Shown here piece by piece: positions 1 through 8,375 of a stretch of DNA of 64,000 nucleotides. Source of the DNA: Pedobacter nutrimenti. Its GTDB lineage: Bacteria > Bacteroidota > Bacteroidia > Sphingobacteriales > Sphingobacteriaceae. Location of the stretch: the NCBI RefSeq assembly GCF_003208655.1, contig NZ_QKLU01000001.1:930001-994000 (forward strand). The letters run 5' to 3'. The notes beneath the pieces were generated by a model. The model was not told where the DNA came from and searched no databases. It saw nothing but the letters and a program-made list of their open reading frames with translations. The position numbers and the translations under genes were made by a program. Position 1 is the first letter of the stretch, and every line of letters starts with the position of its first letter.

Positions 1-1741
1 ATGGAATCTGTCCTACAGAACGGGGAAATGTAACAGGCAATTTACCGGAAGGATTGTAATCCCCACTCAGCACATCAGCCACTGCATGTCCAGCTTCTGC
101 ACCAAGCCAGAAGGCATAAACAATTGCATCTGCCTGCTGGGCAATGGAATTAAAAATCAACGGCCTTCCTGCCATGAGCACCACCACAATTTTTTTCCCT
201 GTTGCTTTTACAGCTCTGAATAAAGCTTCCTGCCTACCTGGCAGGGAAAGGTCAGTTCGGGACTTGGCCTCACCGGTCATATCCCCTGCTTCTCCCAGTA
301 CCATGACCACGACATCTGCCTTGCCGGCCAGCTCCACTGCTGATTTAAAACCGGTCGTATCCTGATCATTCAGGTTACAGCCTTTGGCATAGGTCAATTC
401 AGCTACCGGACTATATTTTTCCTTTAAACCTTCATATACACTGGTCATGCTTAAGGTATCTGCATAAACTGTCCAGGTACTGGCCAAATCGGTTTTCGCT
501 GTTGCCAATGGTCCGATTAAGGCTATCTTTTTAATTCCCGTTTTTAAGGGTAAAGTATTTAGTTCATTTTTTAGCAATACCACTGAACTTCTGGCAACAG
601 ATCTGGCTATAGCGGCATGGCTCTTGTCCTGCATCACCCTTTCTTCTCTTTGGAAATCTGAAAATTTATAGGGATCATCAAACAGGCCCAGTTCAAACTT
701 TTTGGTCAGAATCCGGCGCACTGCGTCATCGATCAGAACACTATTTACCTTTCCGGCAAGAACAAGTTTTTCCAGTTCTTTTTTATAGGCTTCACTCTCC
801 ATATCCATATCACTTCCGGCAAGAATGGCGTACTGTGCTGCCTCACTCAAGTTCTGTGCATAGCCCCAGGGCACCATTTCCCGGATAGAGCCCCAGTCAC
901 TGACCACAAAACCACTGTATTTCCAGGCACCTTTCAGGATATCCCGTTGAAGATAACTGCTTGCTGTAGCGGGTACACCGTTTAAGGTATTAAAGGAATT
1001 CATAAAGGTTGCCGCCCCTGCATCAAGGGCCGCTTTAAAAGGAGGTAAATAGACCTCATGAAGCATTTGTTCACTCATGTCAACCGGATTGTAATCCCTT
1101 CCTGCAACAGCAGCTCCGTAAGCGGCAAAATGCTTTACACAAGCCATAACCGCATCGGTAGCTCCTAGTTTCTTCCCCTGAAAACCCAGAACCCTCGCTT
1201 TGGCAATTGCTGAACCCAAATAAGTATCTTCCCCTGCCCCTTCCATAATTCTGCCCCAACGCGGGTCCCTTGCAATGTCAACCATTGGTGCAAAAGTCCA
1301 GTGGATTCCCGATGCTGCGGCTTCTTTGGCCGCAATGTGTGCAGACTGACCAATGGCCTCCATATCCCAGGAAGCAGCTTCTGCAAGTGGAACCGGGAAA
1401 ACCGTCTTATAACCATGAATAACATCAAGACTAAACAATAAAGGAATTTTAAGCCGGGACTGTAAGGCCGCAGCTTGTATTTCCCGGGTATCCTTTACGC
1501 CTTTTACATTCAGCATAGACCCCACCATACCACTGCGGATATCATTTAATAAATTGTTTTTTCTGTTACTTGCCGGCCCGGTCAGTTCCCGACCGGAATA
1601 TTGATTGAGCTGCCCGATCTTTTCCTTTAAAGTCATCAGCTTCAACAGGGAATCCACCCTTTTTTTGATTGGTTTATTTTGCGCTGAGGCTGTTAAGGCA
1701 GCCATAGTTAACAAACAGAATAACAATTGTTTTCCTCTCAT
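1..1741 (-). CDS. bglX: Periplasmic beta-glucosidase, GH3 (partial, 3' end outside window)
   Basis: Secreted exo-acting beta-glucosidase that releases glucose from beta-gluco-oligosaccharides in the periplasm. The start at 1741 opens a signal peptide (MRGKQLLFCLLTMAALTASAQ). The 580 codons present follow the BglX pattern: MTLKEKIGQL, DVIHGYKTVFP, FAPMVDIARDPRWGR, ACVKHFAAYGA, and GFVVSDWGS with the expected nucleophile Asp at residue 282. The second domain has SRTDLSLP and GKLPVTFPRSVGQIP just before the window edge. About 170 C-terminal residues, including the fibronectin-like domain, are missing. It is the last visible gene of the double SusCD operon, so beta-linked glucan is the likely substrate. 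A hairpin separates it from the upstream susD. Confidence 0.96.
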   Translation of the reverse strand, partial: MRGKQLLFCLLTMAALTASAQNKPIKKRVDSLLKLMTLKEKIGQLNQYSGRELTGPASNRKNNLLNDIRSGMVGSMLNVKGVKDTREIQAAALQSRLKIPLLFSLDVIHGYKTVFPVPLAEAASWDMEAIGQSAHIAAKEAAASGIHWTFAPMVDIARDPRWGRIMEGAGEDTYLGSAIAKARVLGFQGKKLGATDAVMACVKHFAAYGAAVAGRDYNPVDMSEQMLHEVYLPPFKAALDAGAATFMNSFNTLNGVPATASSYLQRDILKGAWKYSGFVVSDWGSIREMVPWGYAQNLSEAAQYAILAGSDMDMESEAYKKELEKLVLAGKVNSVLIDDAVRRILTKKFELGLFDDPYKFSDFQREERVMQDKSHAAIARSVARSSVVLLKNELNTLPLKTGIKKIALIGPLATAKTDLASTWTVYADTLSMTSVYEGLKEKYSPVAELTYAKGCNLNDQDTTGFKSAVELAGKADVVVMVLGEAGDMTGEAKSRTDLSLPGRQEALFRAVKATGKKIVVVLMAGRPLIFNSIAQQADAIVYAFWLGAEAGHAVADVLSGDYNPSGKLPVTFPRSVGQIP

Positions 1742-1780
1742 TGATTTAATTTTATATGGTACGATCCTGGGCTCAAATGC

Positions 1781-1823
1781 AAAAAGAAACTGTAGCACAT
1801 CCCAAAACGGGATGTGTACAGTT
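1781..1823 (-). terminator. Intercistronic hairpin between susD and the GH3 gene
   Basis: An inverted repeat has arms AACTGTA-G-CACATCCC and GGGATGTG-TACAGTT: 15 pairs, one bulged G, loop of 5 nt. On the minus strand it is followed by TTTCTTTTT. It could end part of the transcription or protect the 3' end of the susCD message, so lowering GH3 expression relative to the transporter. Confidence 0.6.
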
Positions 1824-1846
1824 CTATCAACAATTAAACAAGCTTC

Positions 1847-3571
1847 TTAATAACCTTCATTTTGTTTTAATGCCGGTGCTTTATTCAATTCCGACTGAGA
1901 AATCGGGAACAAATAGTTCTTTGCTGTAAACACCCTACTTTCCACTGTAAAAGTTTCATAGGTAAAAATTCCTGGAGCAGTTTGGGTAATTTTCATACCT
2001 GTAACCGGCTTATTAAAACTCAGTTCTCCTTCTTTCCATCTTCTGACATCATAAAACCGCTGCTCTTCAAAACAAAGTTCTACCCTTCTTTCGTTCCGGA
2101 TTCTTTTACGGATTTCATCTTTACTGGGTGCCACATAACCTGCTGCTGAAGGGTTGTTGGTCTGTAATGCAGGCATGGCAACACCTGCCCGCTGACGGAT
2201 CAGGTTAACAGATTTTAAAACTTCGGTCATCGCAGCGGTACCTTGCGCCTCATTTAGCGCCTCGGCATAATTCAGCAGAATTTCTGCATAACGGAAAATT
2301 ACCCATGGTTTACGCACACTGGTATTGGCAGAGGTATTCCAAACTGCCGCTTCAGCCAGAAATTTGCGCATATAATAACCTGTTTTGGTAGCGTTTACAT
2401 TCACACCTATACCGTCTTTTCCACCAGAAAAAATATCTACTTTTTTATTTTTAAAGGTCGAGCCATTAAACATAATGGAAAAACCAAGTCTGGGGTCCCT
2501 GTCGTTATAGGGTGCCAGGGCAGAATAACCCGAAGCCGGATCTGTAATCGGGCGGCCCGAACTTTTCATTTCAAAGGCATTGACCAGTTCCTGTGTCGGA
2601 TTTGTTCTTCCACTTGCCCCATCATAACTTATAGGTGCATTATCCGTTTCTACGGTGGCATTGTTTAAGGTTTGCGTCGCAAAAATAACCTCATTATTGT
2701 AAGCAGCCCCGGAAATATTCCATAAAAAAATATTTGGATAAGAGGTATACAAACTGTGTTTGTTCCGGTCAATCAGTGCTTTTGCAGCATCAGCAGCTTT
2801 CTGCCATTTGGCTGCATCTGCTGAAGGATTAAACTGAGGGCTTGCTGCATAAAGCAACAGCCTCGATTTAAGTGCCAGGGCGGCTGTCTGGGTTGCTCTT
2901 CCCAGCCTTGATTTATCGGCATTGCTTCCCGTTCCAACAGTCCAGTCCTGGGTAGATTCAGGCAAACGGGCTATTGCCGAATCACAATCCAGCACAATCT
3001 GATTGACACATTCCTGAAAAGTATTCCTTGGAAGGTCCAGATTTTCTTTGGGGTCCAGGACTCTGGTCACCAGAACCATGCTTCCGTAACGTTTCACCAG
3101 TTCAAACTCAAAGAATGCCCTGAGAAAAAAGGCTTCACCTTTTACCCGCTGTACCTCCTCCTGAAAAGTGGCAGATCCGGTAGGCAAAAGTGCACTGGTC
3201 GGTACCTTTAGTAAAAACAAATTGGTTTTACGGATACCGGTATACATTGCAGAATACACATCATCAAAAATCCTGACCGGGCTCCAGGTCCCGTTATTGA
3301 GGATATTAATGGAGGAGTTTTGATTGGAATTCACGGCTTCATCACTTCCCGAAGCCAACAGCGCACCATCACCATCCAGGCTGTAGCGCATCTGCAGGGT
3401 CGAATAAATGTTGTTTAAAAAATTCCGTGTAAAATCGGGGTTTCCCCATTCCTGTGCATCTGTCAGTGCGCCGTCAGGGGTTAGCGTTCCGTCTTGCAGA
3501 AAGCTTTTTTTACAGGCCATAATGCCAATGGTTATCAACAACAAGACCAGGTATAACAAGTTTTTTTTCAT
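1847..3571 (-). CDS. SusD/RagB-family glycan-binding lipoprotein (second pair)
   Basis: Outer-membrane surface lipoprotein that caps the neighbouring SusC barrel and captures oligosaccharides. The 574-residue protein starts with a lipoprotein signal (LLLITIGIMACKKSF, Cys20). It carries the helical TPR-like SusD core (VKGEAFFLRAFFEFELVKRYG) and the typical C-terminal block (RKRIRNERRVELCFEEQRFYDVRRW split as RNERRVELCFEEQRFYDVRR). It ends in a QNEGY tail like other family members. The start is 11 nt after the stop of the upstream SusC gene, so the two are co-transcribed. Confidence 0.95.
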   Translation of the reverse strand: MKKNLLYLVLLLITIGIMACKKSFLQDGTLTPDGALTDAQEWGNPDFTRNFLNNIYSTLQMRYSLDGDGALLASGSDEAVNSNQNSSINILNNGTWSPVRIFDDVYSAMYTGIRKTNLFLLKVPTSALLPTGSATFQEEVQRVKGEAFFLRAFFEFELVKRYGSMVLVTRVLDPKENLDLPRNTFQECVNQIVLDCDSAIARLPESTQDWTVGTGSNADKSRLGRATQTAALALKSRLLLYAASPQFNPSADAAKWQKAADAAKALIDRNKHSLYTSYPNIFLWNISGAAYNNEVIFATQTLNNATVETDNAPISYDGASGRTNPTQELVNAFEMKSSGRPITDPASGYSALAPYNDRDPRLGFSIMFNGSTFKNKKVDIFSGGKDGIGVNVNATKTGYYMRKFLAEAAVWNTSANTSVRKPWVIFRYAEILLNYAEALNEAQGTAAMTEVLKSVNLIRQRAGVAMPALQTNNPSAAGYVAPSKDEIRKRIRNERRVELCFEEQRFYDVRRWKEGELSFNKPVTGMKITQTAPGIFTYETFTVESRVFTAKNYLFPISQSELNKAPALKQNEGY

Positions 3572-3581
3572 CTTTCTACGA

Positions 3582-6500
3582 TTAAAATTTCAGGTTCACA
3601 CCAAATGAGTAAATTTTCATATATGGATAAGAAGAGTTGTATCCGGCTTCAGGCAATTCTGGGTCTATATTCAGGTCCCCCAGTTTGTCAAACGTGAGCA
3701 GGTTCAGGCCACTCAGGTAAAAGCGCACCTGAGAAAGTTTTAACCTTTTCACAAAAGAAGCCGGAAGGGAATAGCCGATCTCCGCATTTTTTAATCTTAA
3801 ATAATCACCCGACCTTAACCAGAAATCGGAATTCTGTGTATTGTTGCCCCGATCGGTGATCATTAATCTTGGATATTTTGCATCCGGACTGGAAGGGGTC
3901 CAGCGGTCAACACTGAATTGGTTCAGATAACCATTGTTTGCATTACCAGAATTTATCAGTGTCTGAATGGATATTGTTCTTCCACTAACACCTTGAAAAA
4001 ACACAGAAAGATCAAAACCTTTTGCAGCAGCGGTAAATCCAAAACCATAAAAAGACTTCGGTACAAAATTGTAATCTGTTGTCACAAAATCGAGGTTATC
4101 AATAACACCATCTCCGTTAATGTCCTTATACTTTATATCCCCTGGTTTAACCGTTCTGGAAAAACGTTGCACGGGTGAAGCGTCAATTTCGGCCTGGTTT
4201 TGAAAAATTCCCTCCGCCTTCAGGAAGTTCCTGTTATAGCCAGTTGCCAGCTGGTACACACTGGTAATAGGATGTCCAAGCTGTTTCTGATAATCTGGTA
4301 AACCTGCGCCTTCATTAATGGCCAGGATTTTACTGGTACTGTAAGTATAATTCGCAAAGAAATTCAGGTTTAGGGCACCCAGTTTTTTATTGTAGTTTAA
4401 ACTGGCTTCAAACCCCTTGTAGGATGCTTCCCCTTCATTAACCTGCACCAGGGACTGTCCTATAATACTTGGTATCATAGAATTGGTCAGTAAATTTTTG
4501 CGGTTTTCATGAAAATAATCTGCACTCAAAGACAACGACTGTTTAAACAGCTTTGCATCAAATCCCAGACTGGTTTTATAAGCCTTCTCCCAGGTCAGGT
4601 CGGGATTGGCCAAAGGATTTTCTGCTGTACCGCCAACCCCTGAATAACTGGTCCCGAAATTATATCCGCCCGCACTCCTGTTGTAACTGTTCACAAAAGA
4701 GAACCTCCGGGCCAGGGAAGTCAATGCATCATTTCCAACCAAGCCATAAGAACCTCTGATTTTCAAAAAGTCCAGAAATGAAGTGTTTTTCATAAAATCT
4801 TCATCCGAGATGATCCAGCCGGCCGACAGCGCTGGAAAAAAACCATATCTCCTACCCGGCATAAAATTCTCTGAGCCAGAGACGGTACCAATCAGGTCCA
4901 CGAAGTAGCGCTGATTGTAATTGTAAGACAAGCGGTTTGACCAGCCTTCCCTTTTTAAGTCCAACGCCGCAAAAGCAGAGTAAATTGCCCTGGACACCCG
5001 GGTAGAAAAATTGACACCATGTTTATCGAAATTCCGGTCATAATCAAACCCGGCCCAGAATTCGTTTTTTCTTAAATTGCCTGAAAAACTATTCGGCGAA
5101 TACGTAACGATGGTTGCATTCCCAAAACGGTTATAACCTCCGGCCGGATTGGGTTCATAAACTTCATAATCCTGATTAAAGCCCGAACGGTAAGATCCGT
5201 AGACATCATAGGAGTAAAACAGGTTCAAGGTCAAACCTTCGAGTATGTTGTTTAGTTTTTGTCTGGCATCTATGGTTGCAATCATATTCCGGGTCAGATC
5301 GGTACTCACACCTGCGGAGGACATCATGGCCAGGGGGTTGCTTTTTTGAAACAGGGAAGTTCCGCCATATGAACCATCAGGGTTTAAAATCGGGAAGGCA
5401 TTTGGAGGTGTACTGTATACAGTGCTCAAAAAGGTTCCGGTACCTACATTTGGAAAACGCAAATTGGTAATCCTTCCGCCAACATCGAGCGCAACATCCA
5501 GGGATTTACTGACATGCAGGTCCAGGTTGGTCCGCAGGTTGTAACGGTTAAAATTGGTATTTGCATCATAACTTGGGTTACTTCCACCTTTATAAAAACC
5601 ACCCTGATTGTAATAACTTAATAAAGTATAAAATTTCAGGAAAGCGTTACCCCCGCTTACTGTTGCAACATAACGTTGCGTTGGGGCCACGGTACGGGTA
5701 AAATCTCTGACAAAATTGTTGTTGGGATATTTATAAGGATCTGATCCTGTCTGATAAGCCTGAAGTGCCTCTGCGCTATAGCTTGGTGCAATTCCGCTGT
5801 TGGCCTGGGCCTCATTGTATAAGCTTGCATAGGTGTAAGAATCCAAAGGTTTGGTCACTTCCAAAGGTGCCTGCAAGCCAGCCTGGGCATCGAAGGTAAC
5901 CTTTGTCGAGGTTGCGCTCCCTCTTTTTGTTTTTACATAAATTACACCATTGGCAGCATACATGCCATACCAGGCAAGCGTTGCAGCGTCCTTCAATACG
6001 CTGACACTTTCTATTTCATTTAAATCCATTGATTTAAAATCCCGTTCCACTCCATCTACAAGAACCAGAGGGTCCTGATTGTTATTATAGGAAGAGCGTC
6101 CCCGGATTAAAAAACTGGATACATCGTATCCGGGTTGCTGCGAACCGTTTGGCGTAATCAATAAACCAGGCAAACGACCGGTAAAAACGTTATTTAAAGA
6201 TGAAGAAGGAATTTGAGGCAGATTTTCAGTGGTAATTGTACTAATGGTTGCGGTAATCTGTCTCTTTTTTCTGACCCCAAAAGGGATATATACATTATCA
6301 TCATCACCCGCATCAATAAGTGCTTTAACCAAAACCACGCTCCCGTTGTTTACTTCAGCAGCTCTTTTGGTGATGGTCAGGTAACCACTCATTTGAAAAA
6401 CAAAAACGTCACTAGTGCTACAGTTTATGCTAAAGCTCCCATCGGCCGCGGTGTTTACCCCTTTGTTATTTTTTGATTCCTGCAGGTAGACCAGCACACC

Positions 6501-6638
6501 TGCCAAAGGACTTTTATGCTCATCGAGTACTTTAGCCTTTACTGTAATCTGCTCATCAGGATTCTGTGCCGATGTGCGGAGTACAATTAAAAAGAGAAAA
6601 AGCAGAAAAGCGATATGTTTAGATTTTGAAAATTTCAT
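3582..6638 (-). CDS. SusC-like TonB-dependent receptor (second pair), divergent TonB box
   Basis: Outer-membrane TonB-dependent transporter for oligosaccharides, partner of the SusD at 1847-3571. The start at 6638 (MKFSKSKHIAF) opens a signal peptide ending RTSAQ; an in-frame ATG at 6680 would overlap the upstream susD. After the signal comes a carboxypeptidase-D-like plug extension, the plug (LPGLLITPNG, LVLVDGVERD, SVSVLKDAATLAWYGMYAAN), then a 22-strand-type barrel ending in the aromatic tail FGVNLKF. The usual DEVVVVGYGTQKK segment before the plug is replaced by DDNVYIPFGVRKKRQITA, so the TonB box is unusual. It may be a paralogue tuned to a different oligosaccharide. Confidence 0.93.
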   Translation of the reverse strand: MKFSKSKHIAFLLFLFLIVLRTSAQNPDEQITVKAKVLDEHKSPLAGVLVYLQESKNNKGVNTAADGSFSINCSTSDVFVFQMSGYLTITKRAAEVNNGSVVLVKALIDAGDDDNVYIPFGVRKKRQITATISTITTENLPQIPSSSLNNVFTGRLPGLLITPNGSQQPGYDVSSFLIRGRSSYNNNQDPLVLVDGVERDFKSMDLNEIESVSVLKDAATLAWYGMYAANGVIYVKTKRGSATSTKVTFDAQAGLQAPLEVTKPLDSYTYASLYNEAQANSGIAPSYSAEALQAYQTGSDPYKYPNNNFVRDFTRTVAPTQRYVATVSGGNAFLKFYTLLSYYNQGGFYKGGSNPSYDANTNFNRYNLRTNLDLHVSKSLDVALDVGGRITNLRFPNVGTGTFLSTVYSTPPNAFPILNPDGSYGGTSLFQKSNPLAMMSSAGVSTDLTRNMIATIDARQKLNNILEGLTLNLFYSYDVYGSYRSGFNQDYEVYEPNPAGGYNRFGNATIVTYSPNSFSGNLRKNEFWAGFDYDRNFDKHGVNFSTRVSRAIYSAFAALDLKREGWSNRLSYNYNQRYFVDLIGTVSGSENFMPGRRYGFFPALSAGWIISDEDFMKNTSFLDFLKIRGSYGLVGNDALTSLARRFSFVNSYNRSAGGYNFGTSYSGVGGTAENPLANPDLTWEKAYKTSLGFDAKLFKQSLSLSADYFHENRKNLLTNSMIPSIIGQSLVQVNEGEASYKGFEASLNYNKKLGALNLNFFANYTYSTSKILAINEGAGLPDYQKQLGHPITSVYQLATGYNRNFLKAEGIFQNQAEIDASPVQRFSRTVKPGDIKYKDINGDGVIDNLDFVTTDYNFVPKSFYGFGFTAAAKGFDLSVFFQGVSGRTISIQTLINSGNANNGYLNQFSVDRWTPSSPDAKYPRLMITDRGNNTQNSDFWLRSGDYLRLKNAEIGYSLPASFVKRLKLSQVRFYLSGLNLLTFDKLGDLNIDPELPEAGYNSSYPYMKIYSFGVNLKF

Positions 6639-6673
6639 AAAGAAAATTTTGTAAAAATGAATACCCATTTTGT

Positions 6674-8371
6674 TTACCATCCCGGATTCTGAACCAGGAC
6701 ACCTTTACTTTTGTAGATCTCGTTTTTAGGGATCGGGTAACGATGCATATAATCCAGGTATACTTTTTGGAAAGCATTTCCAAGGACAACAGGCGTGTAA
6801 GTAAAAGTGCCATTGGCATTTCTAACCACATTCATCCCATACATGGGCTTGGCAATAATATCCGGACCATTTTTCCACCTCATAATATCATACCAGCGAT
6901 GGTCCTCAAAGGCCAGCTCGATGGCCCGTTCATGACGGATGGCCTCTCTCATTTGATTTTTGTTCAATCCTGCAGGCAATACCGGCATATTAACCGCTGG
7001 CCTTTGTCTGATTTTGTTGATGGCATCATACACGCTGGCATCGGGTGCATCCAGGTATTCATTTTGTGCCTCTGCATAATTGAGCAGCACTTCTGCATAG
7101 CGAAAGTACACATAGTTCAACAGGGTCGTTCCTGAGGTTCCACCAAGACGGTTATAGACCTCAGGCCAGTATTTGCGGCAATAATATCTCGTAGCGGTAT
7201 AAATAATATTATTCGGATTGAAGTCTTTTCCATTTGCTTTTAAGCTTCCGTCGGCATTATACTCCGCCCAGGTGTCAATGGTTTTTCCTTGCCAGGGTGC
7301 TCCGTTGTACAGGATATTGGCATAAAATCTTGGATCACGTCCGGTATAAGGTTTCTGTGGATTATAACCTGAAGTAGGGTCGTCAATGCTTTTACCAGTG
7401 GCCTGCATTTCATACATGCGCACATGGTTCTCTGTAGGATCCATCTGTCCCTGCTGTCCTCCCGAACCCGGCGACATGGCAAAATCAGCAAAGATTCCAT
7501 CAATTGCCCTTGGTCCGCGGATCTTAATCATAATGTATTCCGTGGATTTAGGGACGTTCAGCAAATCGTCATAGGTATTTTGAAGTGCATACTGACCCAG
7601 GCTCATGACCTGCACTGCTGCATCAGCGGCTGCTTTCCATTTGGATTTGTCATTGGAAGGATTATTTAAAGGACTGGCCGCATAAAGTAAAACTCTTCCT
7701 TTCAGGGCCAGGGCTGCACCCTTTGTTGCCCGGCCATAATTTGAATCACCATTTTCGGCATCACTTAACAGTAAAGTTGAAGCTTTCTCCAGATCCGAAA
7801 GAATAAAACTGACACATTCTTCATAAGAATTTCTTGGAATATTGATGTCTTCGTTTACACCATAAGACTTGACAATCAGCGGTACGCCTCCAAATCTTTT
7901 GATGAGTTCAAAATAAAAGAAAGCCCTTAAAAACCTCATCTCCCCTTCTATTCTGGCTGCCGGAAATATAGTTGCTACCGGAACACCGGAGATTTTTTCA
8001 AGCATTTTATTTGTAATGGCAATGCCCGCATATTGTCTGGCCCATACATCCCGCATGTCATTTAAAGAGGCTGTATTGGAATGGTCATGGTAAAGCCCTC
8101 TGTTTAAAGTTGTCACCGAAGACTCTGAGTTTCCGGAAACCGCTTCGTCAGAAGCCTGCGCCGTTGCCCCCCTGTGGTCATTAAAACGCGCATAATCATT
8201 AATCTGATAATTGTAAGCATTGTCCGCGAAGCGGGCGGCCTGAACCGGATCTGAAAAAACTTTGTCCTCATCAAGGCTAATGCCCGGGGTTCTGTCCAGA
8301 AAATTCTTTTTACAGGAGACAAAAGATAAAGACAGCAGGAACAAAACTGTATATATTTTAGTTGTATTCAT
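6674..8371 (-). CDS. SusD/RagB-family glycan-binding lipoprotein (first pair)
   Basis: Surface lipoprotein partner of the SusC at 8376-11522, starting 4 nt after its stop codon. The 565-residue protein has a lipoprotein signal (LLSLSFVSCKKNF), the SusD helical core (EGEMRFLRAFFYFELIKRFGG) and the C-terminal motif (IRHERAIELAFEDHRWYDIMRW). It ends in VQNPGW, typical of the family. It resembles the second SusD only at family level, so the two pairs did not arise by a very recent duplication. Confidence 0.95.
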   Translation of the reverse strand: MNTTKIYTVLFLLSLSFVSCKKNFLDRTPGISLDEDKVFSDPVQAARFADNAYNYQINDYARFNDHRGATAQASDEAVSGNSESSVTTLNRGLYHDHSNTASLNDMRDVWARQYAGIAITNKMLEKISGVPVATIFPAARIEGEMRFLRAFFYFELIKRFGGVPLIVKSYGVNEDINIPRNSYEECVSFILSDLEKASTLLLSDAENGDSNYGRATKGAALALKGRVLLYAASPLNNPSNDKSKWKAAADAAVQVMSLGQYALQNTYDDLLNVPKSTEYIMIKIRGPRAIDGIFADFAMSPGSGGQQGQMDPTENHVRMYEMQATGKSIDDPTSGYNPQKPYTGRDPRFYANILYNGAPWQGKTIDTWAEYNADGSLKANGKDFNPNNIIYTATRYYCRKYWPEVYNRLGGTSGTTLLNYVYFRYAEVLLNYAEAQNEYLDAPDASVYDAINKIRQRPAVNMPVLPAGLNKNQMREAIRHERAIELAFEDHRWYDIMRWKNGPDIIAKPMYGMNVVRNANGTFTYTPVVLGNAFQKVYLDYMHRYPIPKNEIYKSKGVLVQNPGW

Positions 8372-8375
8372 TGGA

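Noticed and set aside
5995..6004. CAATACGCTG inside the second SusC gene as another regulatory box
   Set aside because: It encodes the conserved SVLKD motif of the SusC plug, matches only nine of ten positions and lies within a gene, so it is a coding coincidence.
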